Of a stretch of DNA of 6,118 nucleotides, positions 1 to 5,465 are shown in pieces (the first letter of the stretch is position 1; each line of letters begins with the position of its first letter). The notes under the pieces are model-generated. The model did not search any database, was not told the origin of the DNA, and was given only the letters and a program-made list of their open reading frames with translations. Made by a program: the position numbers and the translations under genes. The DNA is from Thermoplasmata archaeon (GTDB taxonomy: Archaea; Thermoplasmatota; Thermoplasmata; Thermoplasmatales; Thermoplasmataceae): contig JAKBGP010000141.1 in NCBI GenBank assembly GCA_021833045.1, forward strand, positions 1 through 6,118, in the 5' to 3' direction.

Positions 1-9
1 TTTAACAAC

Positions 10-201
10 ATGGAGAAAAAGAAGTCAGAGGAGAGAGATTTATGCACACATTCATATGATCCACGGAACCGTAAGTCTATGACTCCGTCCTTAAACATGA
101 GGGAAACTCTCAGTGATCAGATCCTAGAAAACCCCTCTAACAACCACAATGTGGGAAATCAAACATTAAAAAAGGAGAAAAGAAGATGGATGCTGACGTA
201 A
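10..201 (+). CDS. Possible small ORF, perhaps the 3' part of a gene cut by the left edge
   Basis: This 63-codon frame is highly charged, beginning with a lysine/glutamate-rich stretch (MEKKKSEERD) and ending in a basic KKEKRRW tail. I recognise no domain. The frame has no stop between base 1 and the ATG at 10, so it may begin outside the window, and no ribosome site is visible just before this ATG. Its last 16 bases overlap the next small ORF, which starts at 186, and that one overlaps the 223-residue gene. The chained overlaps are the main argument for a real, co-transcribed gene. The polar, low-complexity composition would also fit a chance open frame in AT-rich DNA, so confidence is low. 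Confidence 0.3.
   Translation: MEKKKSEERDLCTHSYDPRNRKSMTPSLNMRETLSDQILENPSNNHNVGNQTLKKEKRRWMLT
174..177 (+). promoter_or_regulatory. Ribosome binding site GGAG
   Basis: GGAG lies 8 bases before the ATG at 186. It is the main support for translation of the small ORF 186-299. A Shine-Dalgarno site here, rather than a TATA box, suggests an internal operon position. Confidence 0.45.
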
Positions 202-299
202 ATAAGGTAAAGTTGATGAGATACCGTAATGGCATGAAGTTCGGGACCAAATTCCTCCCACCTCTGAAGAAGATTGGGATCCATGGAGGAGTTAGATGA
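186..299 (+). CDS. Small basic 37-residue protein, translationally coupled to the next gene
   Basis: The frame encodes 37 residues, starting MDADVNKVKLMRYRNG and ending HGGVR. It is rich in lysine, arginine and glycine and has no membrane segment or cysteine motif. Three things support it: the ribosome site GGAG 8 bases upstream, an overlap of its start with the preceding ORF, and a stop codon that shares bases with the ATG of the 223-residue gene (ATGA at 296-299). That arrangement is typical of translational coupling. I do not recognise the family. It could be a small partner protein of the downstream gene, or a leader ORF that only delivers ribosomes to it. It is too short for most automatic gene calls. 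Confidence 0.4.
   Translation: MDADVNKVKLMRYRNGMKFGTKFLPPLKKIGIHGGVR
285..289 (+). promoter_or_regulatory. Ribosome binding site GGAGG
   Basis: A full GGAGG ends 6 bases before the ATG at 296 and fixes that start for the 223-residue gene. Its strength, with the ATGA overlap, points to an internal cistron. Confidence 0.65.
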
Positions 300-967
300 A
301 GAAAAGTGAAAAGGAGCATGAGGAGTACGGTGATAAAAATGAATTTTTCAACAAATCCAAATTAAAGGAACGGGGATGGACGGAGACCATGATAAAAAAA
401 TTTCTCAGGTATCCAGATCAAGAGGTTAGCAATCCAATATATAAATCGGCTTCCTCCATGAAGCTTTACAGTATAAAGAGAATTGAAAAAGCAGAGCAGT
501 CTGAAGATTTTATAATTTATAAGAAAAAGGCCGAGAAACGCTCCAGAACAATGAAGGATATAACTACCTCAAAGAAAGAAAAGCTACTTGAAAAAATAGA
601 TTTAATGGAGTTCAAAATAAAGATTATTTCTATGGACTCTCTATTAAATAATGCCATAAGGAATTATAATGATTTCCACGAATCAAAATCCATAGAATTT
701 GGAAAATATGATTTTATTCCTGTCACAAATAACTCGGAAGAGAAATTTCTTGAAAGGATAATGGTTAATTATGTCAGGCACAGGCTAACCACTTACGATA
801 GACAGTTGGAGATGCTCGCCGGGAAGATAGGAGTGCGTGAGGCCGTATTAAAGATAAAATGCAGGATTTTTGACGAAATTTCAAAATCATATCCAGAACT
901 TAAATCAGAATGCGACAAACAGAAGCTAAACGTAGTTAAACAATTTCACGAGTTATTTGGCATATAA
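296..967 (+). CDS. Conserved hypothetical protein with RGWT and NYVRH motifs
   Basis: This is a soluble, strongly basic 223-residue protein with no signal peptide or membrane segment. Near the N-terminus (residues 19-62) it has a helical motif: NKSKLKERGWTETMIKKFL, then PD, then NP-x-Y and MKLYSIKR. Residues 63-105 are lysine- and glutamate-rich and probably helical. The C-terminal third (about 155-210) has NYVRHRLTTYD, GKIGVREA and a YPELKSECDKQ segment. From memory, this pairing of an RGWT half and an NYxRHxxTxYD half occurs in uncharacterised, mainly bacterial proteins of similar or somewhat larger size, so the archaeal copy may have been acquired by transfer. The ATG at 296 follows GGAGG and overlaps the stop of the preceding small ORF. 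The first half looks able to bind nucleic acid (inference). No enzymatic residues stand out, so function is left open. Confidence 0.85.
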   Translation: MKKSEKEHEEYGDKNEFFNKSKLKERGWTETMIKKFLRYPDQEVSNPIYKSASSMKLYSIKRIEKAEQSEDFIIYKKKAEKRSRTMKDITTSKKEKLLEKIDLMEFKIKIISMDSLLNNAIRNYNDFHESKSIEFGKYDFIPVTNNSEEKFLERIMVNYVRHRLTTYDRQLEMLAGKIGVREAVLKIKCRIFDEISKSYPELKSECDKQKLNVVKQFHELFGI

Positions 968-1232
968 GATTATGACCTACTTTGCCCTCTTATATTACTA
1001 CACTTATATAGAAACGAGATCGTCTTCAGGTCATTCTTAAGGGTTGAAAAGATACAGAAATGATGATGTTATCACTACGATTCAAGGACCAAAGATTGTT
1101 TGAAAACTCGGTAAAATATTACATTATCTTGAGTTTTTAGTGTTACAAAAAGGCAAATGTAGGATGAAAGGATTAATCCATGCATTACTGGAAAAGACAG
1201 ATCTGTGCAACTCTGTTTCCTATTTCAATGGA
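968..1232. other. Non-coding stretch after the 223-residue gene
   Basis: I see no supported gene here on either strand. A TATA-like CTTATATAG occurs near 1003-1012, but no convincing reading frame follows it. A small stem-loop lies at 1103-1137. The 77-codon frame on the plus strand at 1140-1373 is an antisense shadow of the decayed vapC. Confidence 0.5.
1103..1137. repeat. Inverted repeat AAAACTC/GAGTTTT, possible stem-loop
   Basis: Seven-base arms (1103-1109 and 1131-1137) flank a 21-base AT-rich loop, followed by TTT on the plus strand. It could help end transcription from either side, but the long loop and weak arms make chance plausible. Confidence 0.25.
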
Positions 1233-1536
1233 TCACTGGTTACCCACAACCTGGAAGCTATCGCCGCCCATGAATTCCCTGTCAAAAATAGCCAAGTTTT
1301 CAACATGATTTGCCTCAACGAGTTCCATGATTATGCAATCAGTGAAGCTGAATCTGGTAGTCTGTTGTCTTAGGAATCTGTCTCAGGATGCTTTGAATAC
1401 ACTGCTGCTAACTCGGGTACCGGTACAGATTTATTTATCAATTCTCCGACATTATAGCGGATTCCAATGATTTTGAACGCACCAGAACAACTGTTACAGT
1501 CTCATCAAATACATATTCTGACGTGATCGCAGTACC
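1233..1536 (-). pseudogene. Decayed vapC-type PIN-domain ribonuclease toxin
   Basis: Three minus-strand pieces in different frames together read as a PIN domain. Piece one (about 1536-1453) contains ITSEYVFDETVTVVL and RSKSLESAI, matching the beta-strand/helix with the conserved DE of PIN proteins. Piece two (about 1450-1380) continues VGELINKSVPVPEL. Piece three (about 1379-1233) contains TTRFSFTDCIIMELVEAN, then LAIFDREF and FQVVG before the stop. SFTD and FDRxF are the usual third and fourth acidic sites. The first acidic site and about 40 N-terminal residues are missing. Intact VapC proteins of about 130-140 residues cleave RNA. With two frameshifts and the N-terminal loss, this copy cannot make active toxin. 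It lies directly behind the vapB remnant. Confidence 0.72.
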
Positions 1537-1547
1537 ATGTTTTCCAT

Positions 1548-1690
1548 ATGCTGTTCCTCATTTGCCTCCTGTTTTTTCAGCCAATCAGACATGGGCCTGG
1601 TTAAACGCGTCTCCAATGTTTATATCATCTCTTTGCTTTCATCTTGAATTTACTGTAAATTGCCTCGTTAATTTTTCTCACAACTAGAGT
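1548..1690 (-). pseudogene. Decayed vapB-type ribbon-helix-helix antitoxin
   Basis: Minus-strand pieces in three frames reassemble into a short VapB-like protein. The first reads TLVVRKINEAIYSKFKMKA (1690 to about 1630), a strand followed by helix A. The next reads INIGDAFNQAH (about 1627-1591). The third reads SDWLKKQEANEE (about 1589-1550). The pattern VRxIxE..Y..FKxxA......G.A.N.A...WL is that of ribbon-helix-helix antitoxins, which bind their own promoter and neutralise the paired PIN toxin. Two frameshifts (near 1630 and 1590) break it; the first looks like loss of two bases from a GAGAGA run. No good start codon survives. It sits upstream of the vapC remnant in the usual vapB-vapC order. 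Confidence 0.62.
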
Positions 1691-1740
1691 GTTACTTTTC
1701 CGTGTGTTTTCCCTGTTAGATATGTGTACAGCATAAAACA

Positions 1741-1751
1741 AATTATAAACC
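1741..1751 (-). promoter_or_regulatory. Possible relic TATA box of the vapBC remnant
   Basis: On the minus strand GTTTATAATTT lies about 50 bases before the first recognisable vapB residues. Transcription from it would begin around 1715-1722, fitting a lost start codon just downstream. It may be only AT-rich background. Confidence 0.25.
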
Positions 1752-1854
1752 CTTATTTCTCTTTTGGGTAGAGCAGAGTGTTGGACTGGGTAAACATTCC
1801 CTCACTCCCCCCTATAGATACCACAGGAAATGGAAATGTTGATAGTGCATAACA

Positions 1855-1862
1855 TTTTTAAG
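1855..1862 (+). promoter_or_regulatory. TATA-like box TTTTTAAG of the zinc-ribbon gene
   Basis: The box is centred about 30 bases before the ATG at 1889 and only 16 before the ATG at 1874. With usual archaeal spacing transcription would start near 1884, so the later ATG is the better start. Confidence 0.4.
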
Positions 1863-1888
1863 TCCTGAACTTTATGGTTGTTCGGGTT

Positions 1889-2707
1889 ATGGTGAAATGC
1901 GACATTTGTGGTCATAGGGTAAGTAAGTGGGATACAATATGTAGCCACTGTGGCAAACCTTTGAACAGTGGATCTTTTTATGATCCTTATAATCCGGGCC
2001 AGCTACTTCAAAATGGTTCTGATATTCAGTTCACATTCATAGGTCCGGAAGAGAAGGTTATGGGTGAATTCAAACCGTCTTCAAAAGTAAAGTCTTATCT
2101 TACAAAACAGAGAATAAAAGCTACTGCTTTACAATTCATAATATTATTTATTCCAGGTGGATCGGCACTTACACTTCCGGGTAATTTTGATACCACCACG
2201 CTGTACCTACCTCTGCTCACGTACATGGCCTTCGTGATCACATTTTCAGTTCTACCTACATATGTTTATCTGAAGAGGCTTTCCAGAACAGTGTATATAA
2301 TCACGGACAAAAGGATAATATTTACAAAACCTAAAGGAAAAGCTGTTTCAAAGTCAATTCCAGTTGAATCAATTGAGGCTGCCATTGCCGTCTCCTATCC
2401 CTCAACCGGGTTGAATTACTATTCTGTTTTCTTTCCAAAAAAAGGATACTTTGATATGGAAGGAATCGACACGAATCTACCAGTTTCCAAAAGCCTCCTG
2501 ATCAGGATAGAAAAAAAAGATGAAAAAAATTATCATGCTAAGCCAAAAGTTAGGCACGTTCTGAAAAGTGCCAGAAGGATATTGAAAGAGATAAGAGAAA
2601 GAAGTTTTCTCTATCTGGATGAAATTGACTCACTGAAAGCAGTAAAGTTATTCAACAACACGCGATTGAGCCAGAGTCCCAATTCCACTGAACAGATGGT
2701 GCCTTGA
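1889..2707 (+). CDS. Zinc-ribbon membrane protein with bacterial-PH-like domain
   Basis: The 272-residue protein opens with a zinc ribbon: CDIC at residues 4-7 and CSHC at 18-21, ten residues apart. A polar linker follows, then two hydrophobic helices (about 79-97 and 105-127). Next is a predicted beta-rich segment (about 133-208) with VYIITDKRIIF, typical of bacterial PH-like (bPH) domains placed right after membrane helices. The C-terminus (about 210-260) is basic and helical. The protein probably sits in the membrane with both ribbon and PH-like parts in the cytoplasm; a scaffold or sensor role is inference. An in-frame ATG at 1874 would add MVVRV; 1889 is preferred for promoter spacing and because zinc-ribbon proteins often begin M-x-x-C. 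It stands alone between the vapBC relic and non-coding DNA. Confidence 0.85.
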   Translation: MVKCDICGHRVSKWDTICSHCGKPLNSGSFYDPYNPGQLLQNGSDIQFTFIGPEEKVMGEFKPSSKVKSYLTKQRIKATALQFIILFIPGGSALTLPGNFDTTTLYLPLLTYMAFVITFSVLPTYVYLKRLSRTVYIITDKRIIFTKPKGKAVSKSIPVESIEAAIAVSYPSTGLNYYSVFFPKKGYFDMEGIDTNLPVSKSLLIRIEKKDEKNYHAKPKVRHVLKSARRILKEIRERSFLYLDEIDSLKAVKLFNNTRLSQSPNSTEQMVP

Positions 2708-2712
2708 AAGGG

Positions 2713-2895
2713 TAGCTTGAAACAACAGCATCTAAGAACATTGCCCTCATCTCACGAAAGGTTCTTGCCACTTCAAAAATTACCAGCAGCATTCCAACTG
2801 ACTTGAATCACTTTTGCCTGAATATGTTCTGTCCTTTATGCCAGGCCATCCACCTTCGTGGGGACAGGAACGCATGAGGCAATATGCTATCCACA
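2713..2895 (+). pseudogene. Possible remnant of a TnpB C-terminal zinc ribbon
   Basis: One plus-strand frame runs from a stop at about 2713 to a TGA at 2878-2880. It contains ATSKITSS, DLNH, then FCPLCQAIH and GDRNA, with GNML after the stop. This resembles the end of TnpB: S/T-S-K-T-C-x-x-C, a spacer, F-x-CPxC, then R-D-x-NA-x-x-N-x-L. The second cysteine pair is present, but the first is replaced (threonine and isoleucine). I see no matching right-end hairpin behind it. The similarity is short, so this could be chance. The rest of 2708-3019 shows no gene; a short minus-strand frame starting inside the neighbouring gene at 3057 has nothing else in its favour. Confidence 0.35.
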
Positions 2896-3019
2896 CATTT
2901 TACTTCCTGTATTCCATCGGACAGATCATGCATGGCATGGGAAGATAGAATGTTGCACTGTCATCAACTTCTTGCAAATAGGAATTTCATATTCCTTAGT
3001 GTTGAATACCTGATCAATT

Positions 3020-3919
3020 TCAATCGACAATTTTCTTTTCCCTGATGATTGCGCCATCTTCCATCGTTATTTTCTTTGCCTCTGCGTATTCTATGCTGCA
3101 GTTTGATCCGAAGTGGAGTTCCTCTCCAGTGACCCTGGATGCCCTGAGTCCATCAAAATTTCCTTTCACACATTTTATGTTTTCTATCCTTATTTCGCCC
3201 TTTGAAAACAATCTTGCCTTAGGTGTGATATATATGGTTTCAGCCTCCAGATCCTTTATTCTGCTTCCTGAATTGTACAGTTCAATCTCTATATCCCGGC
3301 ATACAACCCTTTCTGATCTGATTGTTGCATGAATGATCATTTGTTTCGACAATATGGTTTCTGCTCTCATACTTCCTGAAGATTCAAGGTTGTCGATTTC
3401 TACATCTGAGGCCTCACAGTTACCTGAAAATCCAGCACTCTCTGCGATTATCTTGCCAGGTATATGCAAGGAACCGGAGCAGTGCAGGTCTTTGCATTGA
3501 ATACCTGATGCATGCATTGAACCGGACGATGAAATATTTTTTCCCGTAATTTTTCCCGCTACCCTGATTGAGCCTGAAATTTCCATTGCATCGGCACTGG
3601 TGACATCTCCTCCAACACTTGTGCTTCCTGATATGTGTATATAATCAGCATCACAGTTTCCCTCAATTCTTGACGAACCTGATACCTTCAGCTCCTTTGC
3701 AAAAACTTCTGATAAACTGCTTGAACCACTTACCCTTATGGCTTCACCCCTTTTCCTGATTTGACCGTCTCCTGAATCTGTTTTTGCAGATCCTGATTCA
3801 TGGCTGTTCCCTGAACTGGTCCACCTTGATATTATTTCATCATAAACTTCAGGTGTTATGGACCCACTGTCTAACATATCTTTCAATTTCTTTATTTCGT
3901 CACCGTCCATCTCTATCAT
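3020..3919 (-). CDS. SGS-repeat beta-helix (bactofilin-like) protein with N-terminal SHOCT-like hairpin
   Basis: The 299-residue protein has two parts. Residues 8-33 form a short helical hairpin (LKDMLDSG then SITPEVYDEI), like the SHOCT motif. After a serine/glycine-rich linker, residues 60-225 repeat S-G-S or S-G-N about every 17 residues (near 64, 80, 97, 115, 132, 148, 165, 181 and 217). Each repeat usually ends with a small residue plus G, and is separated by strand-forming segments. This is the pattern of a right-handed beta-helix as in bactofilins and other polymer-forming proteins. Residues 226-299 continue with less regular strands. No signal peptide or membrane segment is seen, so a cytoplasmic or membrane-associated scaffold is likely (inference). 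A TATA box about 26 bases before the ATG at 3919 implies a leaderless message; an in-frame ATG lies at 3910. It is divergent from the regulator at 4058. Confidence 0.85.
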   Translation of the reverse strand: MIEMDGDEIKKLKDMLDSGSITPEVYDEIISRWTSSGNSHESGSAKTDSGDGQIRKRGEAIRVSGSSSLSEVFAKELKVSGSSRIEGNCDADYIHISGSTSVGGDVTSADAMEISGSIRVAGKITGKNISSSGSMHASGIQCKDLHCSGSLHIPGKIIAESAGFSGNCEASDVEIDNLESSGSMRAETILSKQMIIHATIRSERVVCRDIEIELYNSGSRIKDLEAETIYITPKARLFSKGEIRIENIKCVKGNFDGLRASRVTGEELHFGSNCSIEYAEAKKITMEDGAIIREKKIVD

Positions 3920-3940
3920 TAATTGGATTCCATTTGTGTA

Positions 3941-3950
3941 TTTATATTTA
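3941..3950 (-). promoter_or_regulatory. TATA box of the beta-helix gene
   Basis: On the minus strand TAAATATAAA is centred about 26 bases before the ATG at 3919, so transcription would begin at or next to the start codon (leaderless). No ribosome site precedes that ATG, in agreement. Confidence 0.5.
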
Positions 3951-3974
3951 TTTTACATATTTTATTTAAATGAG

Positions 3975-4032
3975 TTAACTTTTATTTTTGAGTGATATCA
4001 TATTTTTTTGCACAATTCAACAAAAAAGTTAA
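3975..4032. promoter_or_regulatory. Paired inverted repeat TTAACTTTT/AAAAGTTAA, candidate operators
   Basis: TTAACTTTT (3975-3983) and its exact reverse complement AAAAGTTAA (4024-4032) lie 40 bases apart in the divergent promoter region. One arm is about 55 bases from the beta-helix start. The other touches the TATA box of the regulator gene. Such placement would let the winged-helix protein act on both promoters, but the AT-rich context weakens the evidence. Confidence 0.35.
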
Positions 4033-4037
4033 AATTA
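4029..4037 (+). promoter_or_regulatory. TATA-like box of the regulator gene
   Basis: TTAAAATTA is centred about 25 bases before the ATG at 4058, again giving a leaderless message. There is no Shine-Dalgarno sequence before this ATG. Confidence 0.4.
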
Positions 4038-4057
4038 TGCCATAGTCTTAATCTCCC

Positions 4058-4465
4058 ATGATTTCTGCCTTACACATAATCACCTCCCAGTCAAAGATGA
4101 AAATTGTGAAGATTCTGCATTTCAGAAGCACACCGGACGAAATTGCCTCGGAACTTGGAATGACCCGACAGGCCGTGGATAAAAATATCAAGGACCTGCT
4201 TAAATTCGGCATAGTTTCCAGAACATGGAAAACGGGATCGAGAAGGCCAAGAGTTGAATTTCATCTCAGCGACATGGGAAAAGAACTTTACAGTAACCTT
4301 GAGAAATTGATGCATGAATATAAGGCAGATGGGAACACCGCAGTAACCCAAATGTTGAAGGACCTGGATGTTGCGTTGATAAATGGAAAGATTACGGCCG
4401 AGAGATACGTGGAAATTATGGATGAGATTAAAGACCAATTTCGATGGTTTTTGGACCCGCCTTGA
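4058..4465 (+). CDS. Winged-helix transcriptional regulator with C-terminal SHOCT-like hairpin
   Basis: The 135-residue protein has a winged-helix DNA-binding domain. Residues 11-22 form a first helix, 24-52 the helix-turn-helix (STPDEIASELGMTRQAV then LLKFGIVSR), and 55-70 the wing, rich in arginine and lysine. The pattern is that of ArsR/MarR-like archaeal regulators. After a linking helix (about 72-95), residues 100-124 read LKDLDVALINGKITAERYVEI, a SHOCT-like hairpin nearly matching the N-terminus of the divergent beta-helix protein. The likely role is to control its own promoter and that of its neighbour, perhaps tuned by contact between the two hairpins (inference). No cysteine or obvious ligand site is seen. 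The ATG at 4058 fits a TATA box about 25 bases upstream. Its stop lies directly before a tnpB remnant. Confidence 0.85.
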   Translation: MISALHIITSQSKMKIVKILHFRSTPDEIASELGMTRQAVDKNIKDLLKFGIVSRTWKTGSRRPRVEFHLSDMGKELYSNLEKLMHEYKADGNTAVTQMLKDLDVALINGKITAERYVEIMDEIKDQFRWFLDPP

Positions 4466-4781
4466 GAGGTTCGGACAATGTCATATTTGTAAAATACATG
4501 GTTAGATTGAAAGAGCATGGAAAGGTAGATGTTGTTTCACAACGACGGTATAACTGCTTGTTTCATGATTCTCATTGCATGGAATCATACTTTCGTTATA
4601 CATTGTATGAATTGCGGCATTATTATACCGTTTTTCATTGTGTTCAACGGTAAAACCTCTACTTGCATGTGTGTTATGCCCGTGGTTGTCCGGCGGATTC
4701 GGTGGTGACACGGTGAGTTGTACAGCATATGATTCTGCCCGAAAGACGAGAATAGTCACATTAAGTCGATGCTACCAATAA
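4466..4781 (+). pseudogene. Frameshifted 3' remnant of an IS605-family tnpB
   Basis: Three plus-strand frames in succession resemble the end of TnpB. The first (about 4480-4590) reads RLKEHGKVDVVSQRRYNC then DSHCMES, corresponding to the helix and TSQxCxxC part of the zinc ribbon, with its first cysteine lost. The second (about 4604-4655) has CMNCGIII and then NG, the second cysteine pair. The third (about 4671-4781) reads LSGGFGGDTVSC and ARKTRIVTLSRCYQ before a stop, which I take as the variable TnpB tail. At least two frameshifts and loss of the whole catalytic part make it inactive. TnpB proteins are RNA-guided nucleases of about 400 residues encoded by insertion sequences. The remnant abuts the regulator's stop codon, marking an old insertion or deletion endpoint. 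A reverse-strand 85-codon frame over it is a shadow. Confidence 0.55.
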
Positions 4782-4787
4782 ATCTGG

Positions 4788-4822
4788 AAGTGCAAGCTCC
4801 TTAGCGAAGAGGAATTGACAAC
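4788..4822 (+). mobile_element. Probable right-end remnant belonging to the tnpB relic
   Basis: Directly after the relic's stop, the sequence GCAAGCTCCTTAGCGAAGAGG followed by AATTGACAA can fold as a short hairpin (TCCT with AGGA). In IS605-family elements the right end lies right behind tnpB and includes the 3' part of the guide RNA. Position and layout fit. The stem is weak and not confirmed by a second copy here. Confidence 0.35.
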
Positions 4823-4850
4823 GGATGACAATGAGAAATTTTAATACCTC

Positions 4851-4857
4851 TATAAAT
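4851..4857 (+). promoter_or_regulatory. TATA box of the membrane protein gene
   Basis: TATAAAT is centred about 30 bases before the ATG at 4884 and about 9 before the TTG at 4863. The spacing therefore favours the ATG. A second AT-rich patch, ATTTTAATA, lies just upstream. Confidence 0.4.
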
Positions 4858-4883
4858 GATAGTTGTCTGCTGGGGAAAAGTCC

Positions 4884-5447
4884 ATGTTCAGGTTCTTTGA
4901 AACGGGTGAAGACATATACAACTCGATTTACGCACAGGTCCTGAGCCATAAACTGGCATCTTTTCTGATCATAGTTGTTGTCTTTCTCTCCAGGAAAATC
5001 GTAAGGGCTCTTCACGGTGGAAGATTTACAAGAAAGAGCCTTATAGTTGGCCCACTGCTTTACATAATATTTACCATAGGCGCAGACTATGGTGTAAGCC
5101 TCCTGGCATCTGTATTTGTATTTCTTGCTTTTCTTTTTGGAATGTATATCTCAATCCATACGGGGAAAGGAGTAACATTTTTCACAAAAAATGATCTCCC
5201 GTATTACAAAAGGCCACTCTGGGTCATAGGAGTGTGGTCAATAGCCTTCATTGGGAGAATGATAATAATATTCTATTTCCCTGGGTTTGACGATTCCTTT
5301 TTTTCAGTTCTGTTGGGTTTTGCAACTGGCCTGATCATAGGTGAAGCTCTCCAGATAGTCTGGCAGCATAAGATGGTTATTGCTGGTATTTCAGGAGTTC
5401 AGGGGAAAAGATCCCTTTTTCTCAACATGGTTAAAAAGATGAAGTGA
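4884..5447 (+). CDS. Hypothetical membrane protein with five predicted helices
   Basis: The 187-residue protein has a short cytoplasmic-looking N-terminus (MFRFFETGEDIYNS) and five hydrophobic segments, at about 24-40, 52-68, 71-91, 111-131 and 138-160. Basic residues (SRKIVRALHGGRFTRK) follow helix one, and a basic tail (KRSLFLNMVKKMK) ends the protein; both probably face the cytoplasm. Notable polar residues near or in helices are R125 (IGRMI) and E154 (IIGEAL). Overall layout recalls small uncharacterised membrane families such as CcdC/DUF1453-type proteins, but I cannot assign it. A TTG at 4863 would add seven residues; the ATG is preferred because of promoter spacing. The gene is intact although flanked on both sides by IS605-family debris, the right-hand piece starting about 18 bases after its stop. 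Confidence 0.75.
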   Translation: MFRFFETGEDIYNSIYAQVLSHKLASFLIIVVVFLSRKIVRALHGGRFTRKSLIVGPLLYIIFTIGADYGVSLLASVFVFLAFLFGMYISIHTGKGVTFFTKNDLPYYKRPLWVIGVWSIAFIGRMIIIFYFPGFDDSFFSVLLGFATGLIIGEALQIVWQHKMVIAGISGVQGKRSLFLNMVKKMK

Positions 5448-5465
5448 GAACAGAACCTGAAATTT

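Noticed and set aside
1140..1373. Plus-strand 77-codon open frame
   Set aside because: It lies antisense to the decayed vapC, whose minus-strand pieces show clear PIN motifs; no ribosome site or domain supports it.
2926..3057. Minus-strand short frame starting MAQSSGKRK inside the beta-helix gene's 3' end
   Set aside because: Only about 43 codons, no ribosome site, no family resemblance; probably chance.
3045..3332. Plus-strand 95-codon frame inside the beta-helix gene
   Set aside because: Antisense to a gene with clear repeat structure; hydrophobic composition is what the complement of that repeat would give.
4566..4587. Inverted repeat TGATTC/GAATCA as a possible operator
   Set aside because: It lies within the tnpB relic, has six-base arms and no promoter nearby.
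4444..4653. Plus-strand 69-codon frame as an independent gene
   Set aside because: Its first bases overlap the regulator's end and its middle is one piece of the TnpB zinc ribbon, so it is part of the pseudogene.
4502..4759. Minus-strand 85-codon open frame containing PPNPPDNHGH
   Set aside because: It is the reverse complement of the tnpB relic's tail; the plus-strand reading gives recognisable zinc-ribbon pieces and this one does not.
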